A program made the position numbers and the translations under genes. This document shows, one piece after another, positions 16,483 through 25,708 of a DNA stretch of 64,000 nucleotides (position 1 is the stretch's first letter; each line of letters opens with the position of its first letter). Source of the stretch: Isoptericola halotolerans (GTDB taxonomy: Bacteria; Actinomycetota; Actinomycetes; Actinomycetales; Cellulomonadaceae); contig NZ_PVTX01000001.1 of the NCBI RefSeq assembly GCF_003003075.1, forward strand, positions 186,001 to 250,000, read 5' to 3'. A model generated the notes under the pieces. The model was not told the DNA's origin. It searched no databases and worked only from the letters and a program-made list of their open reading frames with translations.

Positions 16483-17943
16483 ATGACCGACTCGTCCAGC
16501 TTCGTGACCACCCTCGCGGTGGTCGCCATCGTCATCGCGTTCCTCGCGGTGGGGATCTTCGTCGCCCAGCGCATCCGCCGGGTGCCGCCCAACCAGGCAC
16601 TCGTCATCGTCGGCCGGGGAGCCGGGCGCAAGGAGGTCAGCGGGCAGAAGGTCGTCATCGGCGGCCGGACCTTCGTGTGGCCCATTCTGCAGCAGGGCTT
16701 CGCGATCTCCCTGGAGCAGCGCCAGATCGGCATGACCGTCGAGGGTGTCGACGCGAACCGCATCAAGATCGCCATCAAGGCGTCGATCAACTTCAAGGTG
16801 CGCGGTGACGAGGAGGGTGTGCGCCGGGCGGCGCAGCGCTTCCTGTCCCAGCAGGAGCTCCTGACCGAGATCATCGCCGAGTCCCTCGAGGGCTCGCTGC
16901 GCTCCATCGTCGGCGACATGTCGATCGAGGAGATCATCTCCGACCGCAAGGGCCTGTCCGACCGCGTGGTCGAGTCGACGAAGAAGGACCTCGCCGAGCA
17001 GGGCCTGCAGGTCGACATCCTCAACATCTCCGACATCTCCACGCCGGGGTCCGACTACCTGGCCAACCTGGGCCGCGCCGAGTCGGCACGCGCCCGTCAG
17101 GTCGCCGAGGTGTCCGAGGCCGAGGCGCAGCGTGCCTCGGAGTTCGCCGTCATCGAGGCCGCCGAGCAGATCGCCGAGCGCCAGAAGGCGCTCGACCTCA
17201 AGAAGGCCGCGATCAAGGCGGAGACGGACCGTGCGCAGGCCGAGGCGGACGCCTCCGGCCAGCTCGCGCGCGCCGAGCAGGACCGGCTCGTGGCGCAGCA
17301 GGAGCGCGAGGCGCTGTCGGAGAAGGCCCGCGTGGAGCAGGAGCGCCTCGACATCGAGGTCCGCAAGCCGTCCGAGGCCAAGGCGTACGCCGAGGTCCAG
17401 GAGGCCAACGCGCGGCGCGACTCGGAGAACGCCGCCACGGAGGCGGAGGCCTTCAAGCGCAAGACGATCGCCGAGGCCAACAAGACGGCGGCCATCCAGG
17501 ACGCCGAGGCCGCCGCCGAGACGGTCCGCCGGTCCGGCGAGGCGGAGCGTGACCGCCAGGTGGCGCTCGCCGCCGGTATCCGGGCCGAGGGCGAGGCCCG
17601 TGCCGCCGCCATCGAGGCCGAGGGGCGCGCCGAGGCGGCTGCCACGGACGCCAAGGCCATCGCGCTGGAGAAGTACGGCGAGGCGGCGCTCGTCCAGGAG
17701 CTCATCGAGCGCCTGCCGGAGATCGTGCGCGCCGCGGCCGAGCCGATCGGCAGCATCCAGGGCATGACCGTCATCTCGACGGACGGTGCGTCCGCGATCA
17801 CCAAGAACGTCAGCAGCGTCCTCGGTGAGGGCCAGGCCGTCGTCAAGGAGCTCACGGGCGTGGACATCAACCAGCTGATCGCCGGCATCGCGAGCAAGAA
17901 CGGCGCGGCACAGGCCGTGGCGACCAACGGCACGGCGAACTGA
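16483..17943 (+). CDS. Flotillin / SPFH-domain membrane scaffold protein
   Basis: The 486-residue protein has one N-terminal membrane helix (FVTTLAVVAIVIAFLAVGIF). An SPFH domain follows with VPPNQALVIVGRGAGRKEVS and SLEQRQIGMTVEGVDANRIK. Residues about 190-420 are a long coiled coil of EA repeats. The C terminus carries MTVISTDGASAITKNVSSVL. Flotillins oligomerise to organise membrane microdomains and affect secretion, envelope stress and cell shape. It follows the nfeD-like gene in the same operon and ends at a perfect hairpin terminator. The ribosome-binding site is unusually distant. Confidence 0.95.
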   Translation: MTDSSSFVTTLAVVAIVIAFLAVGIFVAQRIRRVPPNQALVIVGRGAGRKEVSGQKVVIGGRTFVWPILQQGFAISLEQRQIGMTVEGVDANRIKIAIKASINFKVRGDEEGVRRAAQRFLSQQELLTEIIAESLEGSLRSIVGDMSIEEIISDRKGLSDRVVESTKKDLAEQGLQVDILNISDISTPGSDYLANLGRAESARARQVAEVSEAEAQRASEFAVIEAAEQIAERQKALDLKKAAIKAETDRAQAEADASGQLARAEQDRLVAQQEREALSEKARVEQERLDIEVRKPSEAKAYAEVQEANARRDSENAATEAEAFKRKTIAEANKTAAIQDAEAAAETVRRSGEAERDRQVALAAGIRAEGEARAAAIEAEGRAEAAATDAKAIALEKYGEAALVQELIERLPEIVRAAAEPIGSIQGMTVISTDGASAITKNVSSVLGEGQAVVKELTGVDINQLIAGIASKNGAAQAVATNGTAN

Positions 17944-17958
17944 CCGCTGCAGCGTACG

Positions 17959-17993
17959 AGGCCCGCACGACCCGACCGGGTCGTGCGGGCCTT
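17959..17993 (+). terminator. Perfect 15-bp hairpin terminator after flotillin
   Basis: AGGCCCGCACGACCC (17959-17973) pairs fully with 17978-17992 around a GACC tetraloop, followed by only a short T run. It sits 15 bp after the flotillin stop, between convergent genes, so it may stop transcripts from both directions. Confidence 0.88.
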
Positions 17994-18002
17994 CCGCGTC
18001 CG

Positions 18003-18632
18003 TCAGTCGAAGAGCGTGTCCAGCTCCCAGCCGGGGCCGGAGGTCGCGGAGGTGCGGGAGCGGTCGCCGTCCCCGGAACGCGCGCCGACGGGCTCGGGGT
18101 CCCGCGCCGACTGCTCGGCGGCGGTGCGTCCGGACGGCTCGTCCCGCCCCGCGCCGGCGTCCGCCGCGTCCAGCAGGAGGCCGTCGACCGCCCCGCGCCC
18201 GGCGGCCCAGTCCTCGGCGGCGAGCCGCGCGAGCTGCTGGGCCCGTTCCGTGAACGGGCTGTCGACGTGGCCCCGCACCCAGCGGAACCGGACCGGGCCC
18301 GAGCGGTCGGTGATCGCCTGGTCGAGGGCCTGCACCAGCTCGAGGTGCTGCACCGGGCCGCCGGACGCCGTCCGCCAGCCGTGGGCCTTCCACCCCTCGA
18401 GCCACTCCGAGGCGCAACGGATCGCGTACTGCGAGGCGGACTCCACGAACAGCGGTTCCTCGCCCGGGTGGGCCTCGACGGCGCGTCGCAGCGCGGTGAG
18501 GTCGGCGACCTGGGGCGTGCCGTCGACGGCGCCGCCGGAGTCGAAGCGGCCTGAGCCGTGAGCGACCCACGCCCAGCCGATCGCCCCGCCCGTGTCGGTC
18601 AGGCTGGAGCCGTCGGTGCTGACAATGATCAC
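18003..18632 (-). CDS. RNase H-fold protein with diverged active site
   Basis: From GTG at 18632 (GAGGGA about 8 nt upstream) the protein has 209 residues. The first 150 follow RNase HI: IIVSTDGSS, then SASQYAIRCASEWLEGWKAH and FRWVRGHVDSPFTERAQQLA. The first catalytic aspartate (TDGSS) is present. By hand alignment the second acid (usually MEL) reads ADL, the third (usually TDS) reads VES, and the fourth aspartate (usually ERCDELA) is glutamine (ERAQQLA). Activity may therefore be altered. The last 60 residues are low-complexity and charged. The gene is monocistronic and converges on flotillin. Confidence 0.8.
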   Translation of the reverse strand: MIIVSTDGSSLTDTGGAIGWAWVAHGSGRFDSGGAVDGTPQVADLTALRRAVEAHPGEEPLFVESASQYAIRCASEWLEGWKAHGWRTASGGPVQHLELVQALDQAITDRSGPVRFRWVRGHVDSPFTERAQQLARLAAEDWAAGRGAVDGLLLDAADAGAGRDEPSGRTAAEQSARDPEPVGARSGDGDRSRTSATSGPGWELDTLFD

Positions 18633-18832
18633 GCCGTTGTCCCTCGGTGTTCCTCGGTTTCCCACGGAGTATGCCGCCTCGTCGGGCGACGGGGAACATT
18701 CTGCCCTGCCCCGGTGACATCCGGGTGAATCCCCAGCATACGGATCACCGAAACCGCGCGTCCGACCCCCCGGAAGGCCGCTGGTCGGGCCCCGGAACCG
18801 CGGGCCGCCGTCGACGGGGATCATGGTGACCC

Positions 18833-19942
18833 ATGGAAGACGCCACCCCTGCCCCCGACCGCACCCCGGCCGACGTCCGGCGGTGGCGCCGGTACCTGGC
18901 CGCCGAGCGGGCCGAGGCCGCCGTCTACCGTGATCTCGCCTCCCGCCGTCGCGGCGAGGAGCGCGAGATCCTGCTCGCGCTGGCCGCCGCCGAGAAGCGG
19001 CACGAGCAGCACTGGATCGACCTGCTCGGCGACGACGTCGGCATGCCGCTCCAGGGCGACCTGCGCACCCGGTTCCTCGCCTTCCTCGCGCGGAGGTTCG
19101 GCGGCGTCTTCGTGCTGGCGCTCGCCCAGCGGGCCGAGGCCCGGTCGACGTACGAGCTCGACGAGCACGCCACCGCGCAGATGGCCGCCGACGAGCAGAT
19201 CCACGAGGAGGTGGTGCGCAGCCTCGCCACGCGCGGCCGCAACCGGCTCTCCGGCACGTTCCGCGCCGCCGTCTTCGGCGCGAACGACGGGCTCGTGTCC
19301 AACCTCGCGCTGGTGCTCGGCATCGGGGCGTCCGGCGTCGCCACGGGGACCATCCTCGTCACGGGCGTCGCCGGCCTGCTCGCCGGCGCGCTGTCGATGG
19401 GTGCGGGGGAGTACGTCTCGGTGCGCTCGCAGCGCGAGCTGCTCGAGGCGTCGACGCCCGACCCGGAAGCGACCAGGGCGCTGCCGCACCTCGACGTCGA
19501 CGCCAACGAGCTCGCTCTCGTCTACCGGGCCCGCGGGCTGGAGGCCGAGGCGGCGCAGACCCGTGCGGACGCCGTGCTCGCCCGGCTCGCCGCGACCGGT
19601 GCCGTGGAGGGCCTCGGGGACGACGGCGGGGAACCGGCCGACGGCGACGACGTGCACGAGACGCACGGCACGGCCTGGGGTGCCGCGATCTCCAGCTTCT
19701 GCTTCTTCGCCTCCGGGGCGGTCGTCCCGGTGCTGCCGTACCTCGTCGGGATGGAGGGGCTCGGTGCCGTCGTCGCGGCGTGCGTCCTGGTCGGCGTGTG
19801 CCTGGCCGTCACGGGTGCCGTGACGGGACTGCTGTCCGGCACCTCCCCGGTGACCCGGGCGCTGCGTCAGCTCGCCATCGGGTTCGGCGCGGCGGGCGTC
19901 ACGTACGTGCTGGGACTCGCCTTCGGGACCACGGTGGCCTGA
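18833..19942 (+). CDS. Ferritin-like/VIT1 fusion iron exporter (MbfA/Er-VIT1 type)
   Basis: The 369-residue protein joins two domains. Residues 1-140 form an erythrin-type ferritin-like bundle with iron-ligand motifs YLAAERAEAAVYRDLA, AAAEKRHEQHW and DEQIHEEVVRSL. Residues 145-369 are a VIT1/CCC1 membrane domain: FRAAVFGANDGLVSNLALVL, then AGALSMGAGEYVSVRSQREL and three C-terminal helices. Known members export iron or manganese and protect against iron overload and peroxide. It stands alone, with about 200 bp upstream in which I recognise nothing clear. No iron-regulator box was found. Confidence 0.93.
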   Translation: MEDATPAPDRTPADVRRWRRYLAAERAEAAVYRDLASRRRGEEREILLALAAAEKRHEQHWIDLLGDDVGMPLQGDLRTRFLAFLARRFGGVFVLALAQRAEARSTYELDEHATAQMAADEQIHEEVVRSLATRGRNRLSGTFRAAVFGANDGLVSNLALVLGIGASGVATGTILVTGVAGLLAGALSMGAGEYVSVRSQRELLEASTPDPEATRALPHLDVDANELALVYRARGLEAEAAQTRADAVLARLAATGAVEGLGDDGGEPADGDDVHETHGTAWGAAISSFCFFASGAVVPVLPYLVGMEGLGAVVAACVLVGVCLAVTGAVTGLLSGTSPVTRALRQLAIGFGAAGVTYVLGLAFGTTVA

Positions 19943-19950
19943 GCGCGCTG

Positions 19951-19980
19951 CGCCGACGCTCGCCGACGCTCGCCGACGCT
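19951..19980. repeat. Three tandem copies of a 10-bp unit
   Basis: CGCCGACGCT is repeated three times without interruption just after the Er-VIT1 stop codon. It is noncoding. It is probably slippage, with no evidence of function. Confidence 0.85.
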
Positions 19981-20018
19981 CGCTGGCGCGCGCCGGACGG
20001 CACGGCCAGGATGGACGG

Positions 20019-20315
20019 ATGAACGACACGCGACCCACGGTGACCGTCCGCTCCGATCCCGCCCGCAACGCCTACCTCGCCCTGCTCGACGACGGCACGG
20101 AGGCCGGTGGCGCCTACTTCCGCCGGCACGACGGCGTCGTCACGTTCACCCACACCGAGGTCTCGCCGGAGCTCGAGGGGCAGGGCGTGGGCTCGGCGCT
20201 CGCGCGCGGCGCCCTGGACGACGTGCGCTCGCTCGGCGAGAAGATCGTCCCCCGGTGCCCGTTCATCAAGGCGTACGTGGACGAGCACCCGGAGTACCAG
20301 GACCTGCTCGCCTGA
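20019..20315 (+). CDS. Small GNAT-like N-acetyltransferase (COG2388 type)
   Basis: The 98-residue protein is the minimal single-domain GNAT form. AYFRRHDGVVTFTHTEVSPE leads into the acetyl-CoA loop LEGQGVGSALARGALDDVRS. The ending VPRCPFIKAYVDEHPEYQDL is typical of this subfamily, with its conserved Cys-Pro-Phe. The target is unknown in this family. CAGGAT followed by 6 nt precedes the ATG, a leaderless-like arrangement. Its stop codon lies inside a hairpin terminator shared with the convergent pgm gene. Confidence 0.9.
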   Translation: MNDTRPTVTVRSDPARNAYLALLDDGTEAGGAYFRRHDGVVTFTHTEVSPELEGQGVGSALARGALDDVRSLGEKIVPRCPFIKAYVDEHPEYQDLLA

Positions 20316-20342
20316 CGCCGGACCGCCCGGTCCGGCGTCAGG
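20311..20342. terminator. Perfect 14-bp hairpin between convergent genes
   Basis: CCTGACGCCGGACC (20311-20324) pairs perfectly with 20329-20342 around a GCCC loop. The left arm contains the acetyltransferase stop codon, and the right arm ends 7 bp before the pgm stop. It is probably a bidirectional terminator. Confidence 0.85.
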
Positions 20343-20348
20343 CGTACC

Positions 20349-22034
20349 TCAGGAGAGGGCGTCGCCCACGACCTGCTTCGCCTCGGCCTGGACCTCGGCG
20401 AGGTGCTCGGCGGAGACGAACGACTCGGCGTAGATCTTGTAGACGTCCTCCGTGCCGGAGGGGCGGGCCGCGAACCAGGCGTCCGCCGTGGTGACCTTGA
20501 GCCCGCCGATCTTCGCGCCGTTGCCCGGCGCCTCCGTGAGCTTCGCGGTGATCTCGGAGCCCGCGAGCGTCGTCGACGCCACCTGGTCCGGGGAGAGGGC
20601 CGCCAGCCGGGCCTTCTCGTCACGGGACGCCGGGGCGTCGACCCGGGCGTACCAGGACTCGCCGTGCTCGGCCACGAGCTCGGCGTGGTGCTGCGACGGG
20701 GACTTCCCGGTCGTGGCGATGATCTCCGCGCCGAGCAGCGCGAGGAGCAGACCGTCCTTGTCGGTGGACCAGACGCGACCGTCGCGGCGCAGGAACGACG
20801 CACCGGCCGACTCCTCGCCGCCGAACCCGATCTCGCCGGTCAGCAGGCCGGGCACGAACCACTTGAAGCCGACCGGCACCTCCGTCAGCCGGCGGCCCAG
20901 CCCCGCGGCCACGCGGTCGATGAGCGCGGAGGAGACCAGGGTCTTGCCGATCGCGGCGTCGGCCGGCCAGTCGGGCCGGGCGCCGCCGTACAGGTACTGG
21001 ATCGCCACGGCCAGGTAGTGGTTCGGGTTCATCAGGCCGGCGTCCGGCGTGACGATCCCGTGGCGGTCGGCGTCCGCGTCGTTGCCGGTCGCGATGTCGT
21101 ACGGCGCCGCACCTCCGCCGTCGGGCGTCATGGTCGTCACGAGCGACGCCATGGCGTGCGGGGACGAGCAGTCCATGCGGATCTTGCCGTCCCAGTCCAG
21201 GGTCATGAAGGCCCAGCGCGGGTCGACGCGCGGGTTCACGACGGTGAGGTCGAGCCCGTAGCGTTCGCCGATCGCCCCCCAGTACTCGACCGACGCCCCG
21301 CCGAGCGGGTCGGCGCCGATGCGCACGCCCGAGGAGCGGATCGCGTCCAGGTCGAGCATGTTCGCGAGGTCGTCGACGTACGTCGACAGGTAGTCGTGCC
21401 GGTGCGTCGTGGCCGCGGCCAGCGCGGTCTCCAGCGAGACCCGGTGGATCCGGGACAGTCCGCCGGCGCGCAGCAGCTCGTTGGCGCGGTCCGCGATCCA
21501 GCCCGTCGCGTCGGAGTCCGCGGGGCCGCCGTGCGGCGGGTTGTACTTGAAGCCGCCGTCCCGCGGCGGGTTGTGCGACGGGGTCACGACGATCCCGTCC
21601 GCGGCGCCCGGCCCGGAGGTCCGCAGTCCCTCGTCGGACGCCGCCCCGTTGTGGATGAGGATCGACTGCGAGACCGCGGGCGTCGGGGTGAACGAGTCGC
21701 GGGCGTCGATCATGACGGTCACGCCCGCGCCGGCGAGCACCTCGAGGGCGGTCTGCCAGGCGGGCAGCGACAGCGCGTGGGTGTCGCGGCCGAGGAACAG
21801 CGGGCCGTCCGTGCCCTGGGAGGCCCGGTACTCCACGATCGCCTGCGTGATCGCGGCGATGTGCGCCTCGTTGAAGGCGGTGTCCAGGCTGGAGCCGCGG
21901 TGGCCCGAGGTGCCGAACGCGACCTGCTGCGCCGGGTCCTCCACGTCGGGCCTGCGGTCGTAGTACGCGCCGACCACCTGGTCGACGTCGATGAGGTCCT
22001 GGTCCTGGGCCGGCTGCCCTGCGCGCTCGTGCAT
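20349..22034 (-). CDS. pgm: Phosphoglucomutase, alpha-D-glucose-phosphate specific
   Basis: The 561-residue protein interconverts glucose-1-phosphate and glucose-6-phosphate for glycogen, trehalose and wall precursors. [19 protein letters not shown] near residue 40 is the substrate-binding opening. [19 protein letters not shown] contains the phosphoserine loop, NDADADRHG the metal site, [17 protein letters not shown] the sugar-binding loop, and [15 protein letters not shown] the phosphate-binding loop. All catalytic motifs are intact. I chose the ATG at 22034; the longer upstream frame is not coding. It is divergent from the oxidoreductase gene at 22098. Confidence 0.96.
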   Translation of the reverse strand: MHERAGQPAQDQDLIDVDQVVGAYYDRRPDVEDPAQQVAFGTSGHRGSSLDTAFNEAHIAAITQAIVEYRASQGTDGPLFLGRDTHALSLPAWQTALEVLAGAGVTVMIDARDSFTPTPAVSQSILIHNGAASDEGLRTSGPGAADGIVVTPSHNPPRDGGFKYNPPHGGPADSDATGWIADRANELLRAGGLSRIHRVSLETALAAATTHRHDYLSTYVDDLANMLDLDAIRSSGVRIGADPLGGASVEYWGAIGERYGLDLTVVNPRVDPRWAFMTLDWDGKIRMDCSSPHAMASLVTTMTPDGGGAAPYDIATGNDADADRHGIVTPDAGLMNPNHYLAVAIQYLYGGARPDWPADAAIGKTLVSSALIDRVAAGLGRRLTEVPVGFKWFVPGLLTGEIGFGGEESAGASFLRRDGRVWSTDKDGLLLALLGAEIIATTGKSPSQHHAELVAEHGESWYARVDAPASRDEKARLAALSPDQVASTTLAGSEITAKLTEAPGNGAKIGGLKVTTADAWFAARPSGTEDVYKIYAESFVSAEHLAEVQAEAKQVVGDALS

Positions 22035-22097
22035 GCCTCGATACTGCCAGCCGCGAGGGGGTGTGTCTCCCCCCTCGTGTGCCGGTACGGTCGAACG

Positions 22098-22571
22098 GTG
22101 AACCTCGCCGCGCGCCTCCTGCACACCCGCGCGCTGGTCCGCGCGCCGATCTGGCTGTATCGCGCCGGGCTCGGCTTCCTCCTGGGGGACCGGCTCCTGC
22201 TGATGCAGCACCGGGGCCGGGTCAGCGGGCAGGCACGGTCGGTGGTGCTCGAGGTGGCGGACCGCCCCGCGCCGGACCGGCTCGTCGTCGTCTCCGGGAT
22301 GGGACCCACGGCCCAGTGGTACCGCAACGTCCTGGCCGAGCCGAGGGTGCTGGTCTCGGTCGGGACGCGCCGCGACGTCCGGGCGCTGGCGCACGCCCTG
22401 TCCCCGGCCGAGGCTGCCGCCACCCTCGAGGCGTACGCGCGGGACCGGCCCCGGCCGTGGGCCGCGCTGCGGCCCGTCCTGACCGAGTGGGCCTTGCCGC
22501 TGGCCGCGGCGACGGGCGAGGACCGCTGGGAGCGCGTCGTGCCCGTGATCGAGCTACGGCTGCTCGACTGA
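22098..22571 (+). CDS. Deazaflavin (F420)-dependent nitroreductase-family protein
   Basis: The 157-residue protein begins at GTG 22098. TACGGT at 22086-22091 and a 6-nt gap precede it, a leaderless arrangement. [40 protein letters not shown] and [14 protein letters not shown] match the Ddn-like split beta-barrel of F420-dependent quinone/nitro reductases. It suggests the organism makes F420. The physiological substrate is unknown. Its 3' end overlaps the convergent antiporter gene by 18 bp. Confidence 0.88.
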   Translation: MNLAARLLHTRALVRAPIWLYRAGLGFLLGDRLLLMQHRGRVSGQARSVVLEVADRPAPDRLVVVSGMGPTAQWYRNVLAEPRVLVSVGTRRDVRALAHALSPAEAAATLEAYARDRPRPWAALRPVLTEWALPLAAATGEDRWERVVPVIELRLLD

Positions 22572-24164
22572 GGTGGCGCGCTCGGCGCCCTGGTCGGCCT
22601 CCTCGACCGGTCGGCGCAGCACCCGGGCGACGACCACCACGACCACCAGCGCGACCACCGCGACGAGCAGCCCGACGGCGGTGCCCGCCCCGAGCGCGAC
22701 CGCCACGTAGCCGGCGAGCGCGGCGAGACCCGCCGCACCGGCGTAGGGCAGCTGGGTCAGCACGTGCGTGATGACGTCGGACCCGGCGCCGGTGGACGAC
22801 AGGATCGTGGTGTCCGAGATCGGTGACGCGTGGTCGCCGAGGACCGCGCCCGCCAGGACGGCGCCGAGGGCGGGCAGGAGCAGATCGGTCTCCCCGATGG
22901 TGTTCATGATGCCGCCGACCAGGGGCAGCAGGAGCGCGAACGACCCCCACGACGTGCCGGTGGAGAACGCCATCGCGGCCGCGAGGACGAAGATCACGGG
23001 CACGAGCCAGGAGGCCGAGAGGTCGGCGTCCTCGACGAGTCCGCCGAGGTAGGCGCCGGTGCCGAGCTGATCGATCAGGCCTGTGAGCATCCAGGCCAGC
23101 ACGAGGATGCTCACGGCCGGCCACATCGCCTTGACGCCCTCGACCCATCCGCGGCCGAAGTGCTTGCCGGAGAAGCGCGGGTTGGGCGCCGTGTAGCGGA
23201 GGTAGTAGTAGACCGCCGCGACGAGCCCCAGGGTCCCGCCGACCACGAGCGCCGCGCTGGTGTCGGTCTCGGCGAGGATGTCGACCACCGCCCAGGAGCC
23301 GGCCGCCGCGTAGCCCGTCCAGACGATGCCGCCGAACACGCCCAGCACCAGCAGCACGAACGGGACGAAGAGCGCCCGCCGGGCGCCGGGCTCGTGGACC
23401 GGCAGGTCCTCCGAGAGCTGGCCGGGCACGGTGGCGTCGTCGGCGAAGGTGCGGCCGTCGGCGACGGCCCGCCCCTCCTCCTGGCGCATCGGGCCGACGT
23501 CGAGCCGCAGGGCGACCGTGAGCCACACGAGGAGGACGGCGACGATCCCGTAGTAGTTCGCGGCCGCGGCGCCGAGGAACGCCTGCACGCTGGACATGGA
23601 CAGCGCCGATGCCGCGACGATCGGGGCGAGCAGCCCCATGATGTAGGCGCCCCAGCTCGAGAACGGCGCGAGGACGGCGACCGGTGCGGACGTCGAGTCG
23701 ATGATGTAGGCGAGCTTCGCGCGGGACACGCGGTGCCGGTCCGTGACCGGCCTCGCGACCTGCCCGACGGCCAGGGCGTTGAAGTAGTCGTCGATGAAGA
23801 CGACGATCCCCATCACGGCGGGCAGGACCTGCGCCCCGCGGCGGGTCCGGATCCGTTCCACGGCCCAGTCGGCGAACGCCTTGGTCCCGCCCGACATCAT
23901 GATGAACGCCGCGATGACGCCCAGCATCAGCGTGAAGACGAGGATGTAGACGTACCAGGTGTTCACGGCGCCGTCGGTCCAGAAGATCGCCGCGAACGAC
24001 TCCCAGACCAGCCGCAGGGTCTCCAGGGGGTCCAGGTCGGCGACGAGGAGCGCCGCCGCCAGGATCCCCGCTCCCAGGCTGACGAGCACCCGCTTGGTGA
24101 TCACCACCAGCACGATGGCGATCACCGGGGGCAGCAGCGTCAGGATCGGGTAGCTCTCGAGCAT
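22554..24164 (-). CDS. nhaC: Na+/H+ antiporter, NhaC family
   Basis: The 536-residue protein has about twelve membrane helices. VMGIVVFIDDYFNALAVGQV holds the charged transport residues of NhaC proteins, and SAPVAVLAPFSSWGAYIMGL and GDHASPISDTTILSSTGAGS are further hallmarks. It exchanges sodium (or in some relatives organic acids) for protons at the plasma membrane. A 58-residue ORF with a good ribosome-binding site lies 9 bp upstream on the same strand, probably in the same operon. Its end overlaps the convergent reductase gene. Confidence 0.93.
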   Translation of the reverse strand: MLESYPILTLLPPVIAIVLVVITKRVLVSLGAGILAAALLVADLDPLETLRLVWESFAAIFWTDGAVNTWYVYILVFTLMLGVIAAFIMMSGGTKAFADWAVERIRTRRGAQVLPAVMGIVVFIDDYFNALAVGQVARPVTDRHRVSRAKLAYIIDSTSAPVAVLAPFSSWGAYIMGLLAPIVAASALSMSSVQAFLGAAAANYYGIVAVLLVWLTVALRLDVGPMRQEEGRAVADGRTFADDATVPGQLSEDLPVHEPGARRALFVPFVLLVLGVFGGIVWTGYAAAGSWAVVDILAETDTSAALVVGGTLGLVAAVYYYLRYTAPNPRFSGKHFGRGWVEGVKAMWPAVSILVLAWMLTGLIDQLGTGAYLGGLVEDADLSASWLVPVIFVLAAAMAFSTGTSWGSFALLLPLVGGIMNTIGETDLLLPALGAVLAGAVLGDHASPISDTTILSSTGAGSDVITHVLTQLPYAGAAGLAALAGYVAVALGAGTAVGLLVAVVALVVVVVVARVLRRPVEEADQGAERATSVEQP

Positions 24165-24173
24165 GGGTGACCG

Positions 24174-24350
24174 TCAGCCGGCGTCGAACCGGCGCTCTCC
24201 CGCCTGCTCGCTCGTCTCGTAGCGCGCGTCCTCCGCCGGGGGCGCGTCGGCGAACCTCGGGTCGGTCACCGTCGGGTCGCGCCGGACCAGCTCGAGGGCG
24301 AACGCGCTCGCCGGGACGCGCGGGTCCCGCTCGGGTGCCTGGGTCGTCAT
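24174..24350 (-). CDS. Small hypothetical protein upstream of nhaC
   Basis: The 58-residue ORF starts with ATG at 24350, with AGGAG 7 nt upstream (AGGAGACACGATG), and ends 9 bp before nhaC. It begins MTTQAPERDPRVPASAFALE and is rich in charged residues, with no membrane segment or known motif. The good ribosome-binding site and tight spacing make it a credible gene. It may be a small partner of the antiporter, or a leader whose translation couples to nhaC. I do not recognise a family. Confidence 0.6.
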   Translation of the reverse strand: MTTQAPERDPRVPASAFALELVRRDPTVTDPRFADAPPAEDARYETSEQAGERRFDAG

Positions 24351-24496
24351 CGTGTCTCCTCTCGTCGGTGCCACCGTGATGACACCGTAGGCGTGCCGCC
24401 GCAGGCCCGCAGCGTCGACGCGCGCGACGGCGTGACTCGCCGTACGGTGATGTGCGCGAGCAACAGTTCTCGCCACGACCGGCACGGAGGCTGGCC

Positions 24497-25696
24497 ATGA
24501 CTCAGACCCGACGCAGGGCCGCCACGATGTTCCTGGCCGCCGTGACCGCCCTTGGCCTCGCGCTGACCGGAGCGGTCGCCGCGGCCCCCGCCCAGGCCGC
24601 GGCCCCCGTCGCCGCGCCGCTGAAGGACAAGACGTACGCCCTCTCCTCCTACTACGGGCCCCGTTGCATGCCCGTGCGCGGATCCTCGACGTACCACCTC
24701 GGGCAGGACTTCGGGGCGTCGTCGGGCAGCGACGTGCGCGCCGTCGCCGACGGCACCGTGTCGCGTGCCGGGACCGTCAGCGGGTTCGGCCAGTGGGTCG
24801 TCGTCGACCACGTGGTCGACGGCGTGCGGTTCTCCTCGCTGTACGCCCACGTGATCGACGGCGACCAGCGCGTCAGGAAGGGCCAGAAGGTCCGCAAGGG
24901 GCAGCACATCGCCGACGTCGGGTCCACCGGGACGTCGACGTCACCCCACCTGCACCTCGAGATCTGGCGTGGCGGCTACCCGAACGGCAAGGCCGTCGAC
25001 CCGCTGCGGTTCCTGAAGAAGCGGGGGATCGACCTCACCCAGCGCTCGACGCGCAACTACGCACGGACCGTGGCGACGTCGTGCCGGTACTTCACGGCGG
25101 CGAAGGTCCGCCTGCGCAGCGGCCCGGGGACCGGATACGGCGTCCTGCGCACCCTGCAGCCGAACGTGGTGCTCACGGCCAAGCCGGGCGACGGTTCCGG
25201 CGAGTGGCGCAAGGTCACCCGGTCCGGGAGGACCGGCTGGGTGCACCGGGACTACGTGTCGCCGAGCTACACCTCGCAGGGCACCCGCTACACCCTGACG
25301 TCCCTCAACATGCGGGCCCGGCCGAACACGTCGTCCCCGGTGCGCCGCACGATCCCGGCGGACACGAGCCTCACCATGCTCCGCGACGTGAAGGGCGACT
25401 GGCAGCGCGTGCGCTACGGCAGCACCAACGGGTGGGTCTCCGCGCAGTACCTCTCGGACACCCGGGACGGTGCCCGCGTGGTGCCGAAGAAGTCCGGCAA
25501 CACGCACTCCTGGGTGGACGTGAAGAAGCTCTACCTGCGCAAAGGGCCTTCCACCTCGACGTCCAAGGTCATGACGCTGCGCCGGGACCAGCGCGTCCGG
25601 CACCTCGGCAAGATGCGCAACGGCTGGCTCGAGGTCAAGCACGGCGGCAAGCGGGGATACGTCGCCTCGCGGTACCTGACCTCGAACAAGCCGTAG
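24497..25696 (+). CDS. Secreted M23 metallopeptidase with three SH3-like repeats
   Basis: The 399-residue protein has a Sec signal peptide (MFLAAVTALGLALTGAVAAA, then an AQA-AAP cleavage region). An M23 endopeptidase domain follows with zinc-ligand motifs YHLGQDFGASSGSD and SPHLHLEIW. Three bacterial SH3 repeats come after it: KVRLRSGPGTGYGVLRTLQP, SLNMRARPNTSSPVRRTI and KLYLRKGPSTSTSKVMTLR. It should bind peptidoglycan and cut stem peptides or cross-links outside the cell, in wall remodelling or lysis of other cells. I placed the start at 24497 (GGAGG nearby). It is a single-gene unit. Confidence 0.94.
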   Translation: MTQTRRRAATMFLAAVTALGLALTGAVAAAPAQAAAPVAAPLKDKTYALSSYYGPRCMPVRGSSTYHLGQDFGASSGSDVRAVADGTVSRAGTVSGFGQWVVVDHVVDGVRFSSLYAHVIDGDQRVRKGQKVRKGQHIADVGSTGTSTSPHLHLEIWRGGYPNGKAVDPLRFLKKRGIDLTQRSTRNYARTVATSCRYFTAAKVRLRSGPGTGYGVLRTLQPNVVLTAKPGDGSGEWRKVTRSGRTGWVHRDYVSPSYTSQGTRYTLTSLNMRARPNTSSPVRRTIPADTSLTMLRDVKGDWQRVRYGSTNGWVSAQYLSDTRDGARVVPKKSGNTHSWVDVKKLYLRKGPSTSTSKVMTLRRDQRVRHLGKMRNGWLEVKHGGKRGYVASRYLTSNKP

Positions 25697-25708
25697 CCGC
25701 GGACGCGG

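Noticed and set aside
19951-19980. Short tandem repeats as a CRISPR or iteron array
   Set aside because: Only three 10-bp copies without spacers and no associated cas or replication gene.
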